This document shows positions 60,426-64,000 of a DNA stretch of 64,000 nt, in pieces. The stretch comes from Plantibacter elymi (nom. nud.). Lineage in GTDB: Bacteria > Actinomycetota > Actinomycetes > Actinomycetales > Microbacteriaceae. Below the pieces are notes generated by a model that saw nothing but the letters and a program-made list of their open reading frames with translations, made no database searches and was not told the origin of the DNA. A program made the translations under genes and the position numbers. Numbering within the stretch: position 1 is the stretch's first letter; each line of letters opens with the position of its first letter. The stretch lies in contig NZ_FXWJ01000001.1 in assembly GCF_900177795.1 (NCBI RefSeq), positions 1 through 64,000 on the forward strand, given 5' to 3'.

Positions 60426-61135
60426 CAGTGGTCGAACCCGGCAGCCGCGTCGGCGACGAATCCGCAGGACGCCTCCCAGGTGCTCTGCTCCGACCGGGGG
60501 TAGCTGGAGTCGTATCCGGTCGCGTCGAGGAGCCACGTGTGGGCGTCGTCCGGCGACAGGCCATCGGGCATACCGGCCGGCAGCTTGGCGTCGGCGAATG
60601 GCGCGGTCTGCAGGGTCATGTCGACATCACCGACGAACTCGTGCCCACGGTCGGCCATGCACGAGCGCATCTCGTCGATCCAGCCCTGGTACTGCCCCGC
60701 GAACGCGAGCGCTGCAGCCCGCTCCTCCTCGGTCGGGACGTACGCCGCCTCAGCCGCCGCGGTCGCCGCGTCACGCTCGGCCCAGCACGGCTCAGCCGCG
60801 GCATACCATGCCTCCTGGTCGACCTCACTCAGCCCCGACGGCATCCCGTCGAAGGTGGTTCCATCGAACGGGAACCCGCCCTCGGCCATGCACGACTCCA
60901 TCGTCAGCTGGCCCACCTGGCGGAACTCCTGCCACTTGCCCTGCAGGAAGAACTCGTCGATGTACGCGTCGTCGACGGCCGGTGTCGTCGTCTCATCGGG
61001 AACGGTCGGGGCTGCGGTGTCATCCGCGACATCCGCCACGGAATTCATGCTGACCGCCTGTGCCGCGACGCCGCCGAATCCGCCTGCGACCACCAGACCG
61101 GCCGTGACCAGGGTCAAGAACTTCTTACGAGCCAT
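60425..61135 (-). CDS. Secreted Cys-motif protein with two CMAxxG units
   Basis: This gene encodes 236 aa. A signal peptide or anchor (about 5-32) precedes an acidic region and two copies of a motif ESCMAEGGFPF and RSCMADRGHEF about 70 residues apart, then a closing ASCGFVADA. Four conserved-looking cysteines may pair outside the cell. ATG at 61135 follows GGAG. It is divergent from the PadR gene. Function unknown; similar secreted proteins are common in actinobacteria. Confidence 0.75.
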   Translation of the reverse strand: MARKKFLTLVTAGLVVAGGFGGVAAQAVSMNSVADVADDTAAPTVPDETTTPAVDDAYIDEFFLQGKWQEFRQVGQLTMESCMAEGGFPFDGTTFDGMPSGLSEVDQEAWYAAAEPCWAERDAATAAAEAAYVPTEEERAAALAFAGQYQGWIDEMRSCMADRGHEFVGDVDMTLQTAPFADAKLPAGMPDGLSPDDAHTWLLDATGYDSSYPRSEQSTWEASCGFVADAAAGFDH

Positions 61136-61266
61136 TTCATCTCCAACATCGAACAACGGTTTATAGGAAGTTAGCTGCCGTCGGCGAGAAAGGCAAACAC
61201 CCTGGAATTAAGCACCGGTTGTTGGCTAGTGACGATCAGTGGCCGTTTATCAGAGACTAGCTTCCC

Positions 61267-61278
61267 TATACTGTCGAC
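61267..61278 (+). promoter_or_regulatory. Leaderless promoter of the PadR operon
   Basis: TATACT at 61267-61272 is the best -10 box in the window and ends six bases before the ATG at 61279. Transcription should therefore start at the initiation codon. The -35 is poor, which often means a regulated promoter. Confidence 0.65.
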
Positions 61279-61638
61279 ATGGTCAAACGTCGCCCCGGTA
61301 CGCTCTTCCCGCTCGAGCTGGACATCCTCGACGTGGGCACGGTGCTCCAAGCGGCGGAGGGCTCGTTCTACGGCTTCTCCCTCGCCAAGCGACTGGCCGG
61401 CCCTGACGGGAAGCTGGCAGCGCACGGCACCCTGTACAAGGCGCTGTCGCGCATGTCGGAAGCCGGCCTCATCGAGGAGGACTGGGAGGACCCCGAGATC
61501 GCGGCCGCGGAGGGTCGACCTCGGCGACGGCTGTACCGGATCACCGGCGTCGGTGCCGCCGCTCGGGACCGCGAGCACGCGCGTCTCGTCGACGAGCACC
61601 GGATCGCGGCTCGCGTCACCGACCAGGGGATCGCATGA
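61279..61638 (+). CDS. PadR family transcriptional regulator
   Basis: This gene encodes 119 aa. Features of PadR are ELDILDVG, the GSFYGFSLAKRL helix-turn-helix, HGTLYKALSRMSEAGLI and a wing GRPRRRLYRIT. It is coupled (ATGA) to a membrane protein with a HAAS-like N-terminus, a common PadR operon type. It probably represses its own operon. Confidence 0.9.
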   Translation: MVKRRPGTLFPLELDILDVGTVLQAAEGSFYGFSLAKRLAGPDGKLAAHGTLYKALSRMSEAGLIEEDWEDPEIAAAEGRPRRRLYRITGVGAAARDREHARLVDEHRIAARVTDQGIA

Positions 61639-62384
61639 GCCTGATCCGCACATCGACGTTCCGCACCACCGCGCGCTGGGTCCTCTCGTGGTGCGCCCAC
61701 TACACCCGCGACCTACCCGACGGCGTCGCCGCCGCACGTCGCGACGAGCTCGCCTCCGATCTGCACGAGCATGCGGTGTGGGCAGAGGAGGCGGGCTGGT
61801 CGGTCGAGCGCCTCCGCCGGGACATCCTCCGCCGACTCGTCCTGGGAAGCGTCCACGACGTCACCTGGCGTGCCCATCAACTCGGCCGGGGTGCGGTCGG
61901 TGATCCGGTGCACGCCGCAACCGTGCGGACCGCCCAGCGCATCACCCGGTTCATGCTCGCGCTCGGCGTCAGCCTGACCCTCGTCGGCGGGTACACCTAC
62001 GCGCGGCTCATCCGGTCCATCGTCATCGACGACTACCCCGTCCCACCCCTGCCGACGATGCTCGTCGGCCTGCTCGCCGTCCTCGCGCTGTTCGGCACCG
62101 CCTTGACGGCCCGGCGACGTTCTCGCTTCATCGGCGCCTGCGTGCTCGCTCCGCCCACACTCCTCCTCGGGTACGTCGCCGTCGGGTCGCTCAGTCGGAT
62201 CAGTATCACCGGCGCGCAGTTCGTCTTCTGGGCGGACCACCTGATGGCGACCGCCGGGAGCCTCGGGTATCTCGCCCTCGGCATCGGGGTGAGCGCCCTG
62301 CTCGGCCTCACGTCGGCTGCGATCTGGTGGTGGCCGTTCACACGCCCGTCGATGTCGGCGACCGAGGTGAGCGCGGAGAGCTGA
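61635..62384 (+). CDS. HAAS-like domain membrane protein
   Basis: This gene encodes 249 aa. The N-terminal soluble part (about 1-90) with RRDELASDLHEH and RRLVLGSVHDVTWR looks like the permease-prefix/HAAS domain found next to PadR regulators. It is followed by four membrane segments (near 104-124, 138-156, 163-182 and 195-225). Function unknown, probably regulated by PadR. Confidence 0.8.
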   Translation: MSLIRTSTFRTTARWVLSWCAHYTRDLPDGVAAARRDELASDLHEHAVWAEEAGWSVERLRRDILRRLVLGSVHDVTWRAHQLGRGAVGDPVHAATVRTAQRITRFMLALGVSLTLVGGYTYARLIRSIVIDDYPVPPLPTMLVGLLAVLALFGTALTARRRSRFIGACVLAPPTLLLGYVAVGSLSRISITGAQFVFWADHLMATAGSLGYLALGIGVSALLGLTSAAIWWWPFTRPSMSATEVSAES

Positions 62385-62408
62385 CCACGGAGGTGGTGGC
62401 GCTGCAGC

Positions 62409-63230
62409 TCAGGACGATCCGATGGCGAACGCCACGATCGCCTGCTGCACGGGGAGCAGCGACGCCTTGAACCGGTGACCGACGAAGGCTGGGTGCTCGA
62501 TGGCGTCGGCGCTGACCTCCTCGCCGCGCGTGAACGGCGGGCAGGGGTTGAGCAGGACGCCGGCTGGGGCGATGTCGAGCAGGGCCGCGGTGATCTGGAA
62601 CGGCTCCAGCTGCGCCACGTGCTCGCCGAACCCGTCGGTGAGGATGACGTCGGCCGTGCGGACGGCGGTTTCCAGATCGTCGGTCCACACCGCACCAGGG
62701 ATCGCGATGTCCGCGGGGCAGCACTGCGTCAGATCGAGACCCAGTACCCGCGCGGCTTCCTGCCACGCCCGGGCGACGTTGCCGTCGGCGCCGACGAAGA
62801 GGAACCGCTGCCCGTCGAGCCCACGCCGCTCGCGGATCGCGAACAGGTCGGACAGCACCTCGCAGGGGTGATTGACGTCGGTCATCGCATTCACGACGGG
62901 GAGCGCCGCGGCGGCGGCCAGTTGTTCGAGGACGACGATGTCGCCGTGCCGCACGATCATGACGTCGGCCCATGACTCGAGGTATCGGGCGACGTCGGCG
63001 AGCGCCTCCGACTTGTCGAGGGCCTCACTGGGGAACACGATCGGCTGCAGCCCCATCAGGGCGGCCCCGCGCTCGAAGGAGACCCGCGTGCGCAGGCTGG
63101 TCGGCGGGAAGAACATGACGGCGGATCCGTCGAAGCTCGGCCCGGATCCGTCGCGGTAGGCCTCCGCGAGACGGAACACCTCATCGATGTCCGCGGGTGA
63201 CCAATCGTCCAATCGAACCAGGTTGTGCAT
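62409..63230 (-). CDS. Aspartate/ornithine carbamoyltransferase-like protein, altered motifs
   Basis: This gene encodes 273 aa, shorter than true OTCase or ATCase (about 300-340). The fold is clear, but the carbamoyl-phosphate motif is S-L-R-T-R (45-49) in place of STRTR, the HPxQ motif is HPCE (121-124), and the HCLP motif is replaced by NPCPP (228-232). It probably keeps phosphate binding but acts on a different acceptor or has lost transferase activity. TAGGCT lies six bases before the ATG (leaderless). No arg or pyr genes nearby. Confidence 0.8.
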   Translation of the reverse strand: MHNLVRLDDWSPADIDEVFRLAEAYRDGSGPSFDGSAVMFFPPTSLRTRVSFERGAALMGLQPIVFPSEALDKSEALADVARYLESWADVMIVRHGDIVVLEQLAAAAALPVVNAMTDVNHPCEVLSDLFAIRERRGLDGQRFLFVGADGNVARAWQEAARVLGLDLTQCCPADIAIPGAVWTDDLETAVRTADVILTDGFGEHVAQLEPFQITAALLDIAPAGVLLNPCPPFTRGEEVSADAIEHPAFVGHRFKASLLPVQQAIVAFAIGSS

Positions 63231-63358
63231 CGCTCAAGCCTACGGACGATTCGAGCCTCGCTCGGTGACCGGCGGCCCAAGCCGACGCCCTCGAATGCCC
63301 GTGCTCAGGGCCTCGTTCACTCAGTCGATCAGGGCAAGGCGATCCGGTCCAGCGGCCG

Positions 63359-63616
63359 ATGCGGTACTCCGAGCTGGCGCGGACGCTCGCCGGGGTGAGC
63401 CCGAAGATGCTGTCGCAGACGTTGAAGTCCCTGGAACGCGACGGGCTCGTCAGCCGAACGGCGACCGCGACGGTTCCCGTGACCGTGACCTACGATCTGA
63501 CCGCCCTCGGGCTCTCACTGCATGAGACCGTCCGGCAGCTCAAGGTGTGGTCCGAGCTGCACCGCGACGAGGTCTCGGCGCATCAGGCCCGGTTCGACGC
63601 CGCCCGGGACCGCTGA
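63359..63616 (+). pseudogene. Truncated HxlR-type regulator
   Basis: The frame encodes 85 aa matching the C-terminal two-thirds of HxlR proteins: MRYSELARTLAGVSPKMLSQTLKSLERDGLVSRT and the wing TVPVTVTYDLT. The first about 35 residues, with the conserved Cys and the DKW helix, are missing and are not found in any upstream frame. Probably a 5'-deleted remnant; a functional short form is less likely. Confidence 0.65.
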
Positions 63617-63676
63617 ATCGCGAGCCTCGCGCCGAGCCGAGCAACTCACCTGCGGAGAGCCCCACGATGAGACCCC

Positions 63677-63689
63677 TACCCTGGGTTCT
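63677..63689 (+). promoter_or_regulatory. Leaderless -10 box
   Basis: TACCCT (63677-63682) lies seven bases before the GTG at 63690, supporting that start and a leaderless transcript. Confidence 0.4.
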
Positions 63690-64000
63690 GTGAGCACTCC
63701 TCGGAACGACGGCGGGCCGGTGCGTGGTTGGCTCGGCCCGGATTGGGAAGCGAGCGTAGATCCTGGCCGCCTCGACGAGTTGCGGTGGAGCATCGAGCAA
63801 GAGATCAGCACGTTCCGCGGCTTCCGTCGCCGGTTGAAGACTGAAGGCGAGTACTCCATACTCGGGCTGGTGCTCGGGATTCCGTTCCTGATCCCACAGC
63901 TCTTCGGACTGGTCGACGCCGTCACGACAGCATCCGAGCCCGGCATCGGCGCGCTCGGGGAATGGCTCTCGAGACCGGCCGTGGCAGGGTGGGTCGCCAC
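63690..64000 (+). CDS. Hypothetical protein, cut by the window end
   Basis: The frame stays open from GTG at 63690 to the last base (at least 103 residues). The start is VSTPRNDGGPVRGWLGPDWEAS, followed by a basic helix and one hydrophobic segment (YSILGLVLGIPFLIPQLFGLV). No family recognised. Codon use is less GC-rich than the neighbours (codons such as gta, ata, caa and att). Confidence 0.6.
   Translation, partial: MSTPRNDGGPVRGWLGPDWEASVDPGRLDELRWSIEQEISTFRGFRRRLKTEGEYSILGLVLGIPFLIPQLFGLVDAVTTASEPGIGALGEWLSRPAVAGWVA

Overview
The window is about 64 kb of GC-rich actinobacterial DNA. Gene content, the sequence of the rRNA leader at the left edge, and the many genes with a TAnnnT box six bases ahead of the start codon (leaderless promoters) suggest a soil- or plant-associated member of the Microbacteriaceae. 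The family call is an inference; no marker gene lies inside the window. No tRNA, CRISPR array, insertion sequence or prophage was found. One rRNA operon promoter and leader points out of the left edge.

Left third (1-23 kb). A zinc-homeostasis operon (znuA-znuC-znuB-zur, then a CECG permease, its DUF1980-type partner and an anchored beta-propeller protein) starts at a Zur-like box. A branched-chain 2-oxoacid dehydrogenase operon follows (hisC-like aminotransferase, E1 alpha, E1 beta, E2). Next come a WXG100-like protein paired with a serine-hydrolase protein, a low-molecular-weight tyrosine phosphatase coupled to purB, small membrane proteins, a nitrilase/APC permease/GntR group with a perfect palindrome at its divergent promoter, and a degenerate MinD-like ATPase.

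Middle (23-38 kb). Four MmyB-type regulator genes are clustered: two with a helix-turn-helix (HTH) and two that are ligand-binding domain only. They are followed by a bicupin oxalate decarboxylase, a PucR regulator, and a DyP peroxidase with an encapsulin-targeting tail directly upstream of the encapsulin shell gene. Then come a GlxA-type regulator with an SDR/MFS operon, a zf-UBP protein coupled to a thioredoxin-reductase-like flavoprotein without CxxC, and several small regulator/membrane-protein operons (winged helix, MerR, ArsR) with visible operators.

Right third (38-64 kb). This holds mostly single accessory genes: class A beta-lactamase, S41 protease, haloperoxidase-like hydrolase, cupin, APH, GNAT, VOC, and a MarR/SDR pair with twin operators. 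A compact peptidoglycan-sugar recycling operon (RpiR regulator, MHS transporter, anmK, murQ, nagB, D-lactate dehydrogenase) follows, then two secreted Cys-motif proteins divergent from a PadR/membrane pair, a divergent carbamoyltransferase homologue, a truncated HxlR remnant and a cut-off hypothetical gene.

A dispersed hairpin element of about 60 bp occurs four times (42.3, 47.3, 48.2 and 59.6 kb). At two sites its left arm supplies the last codons of the upstream gene.
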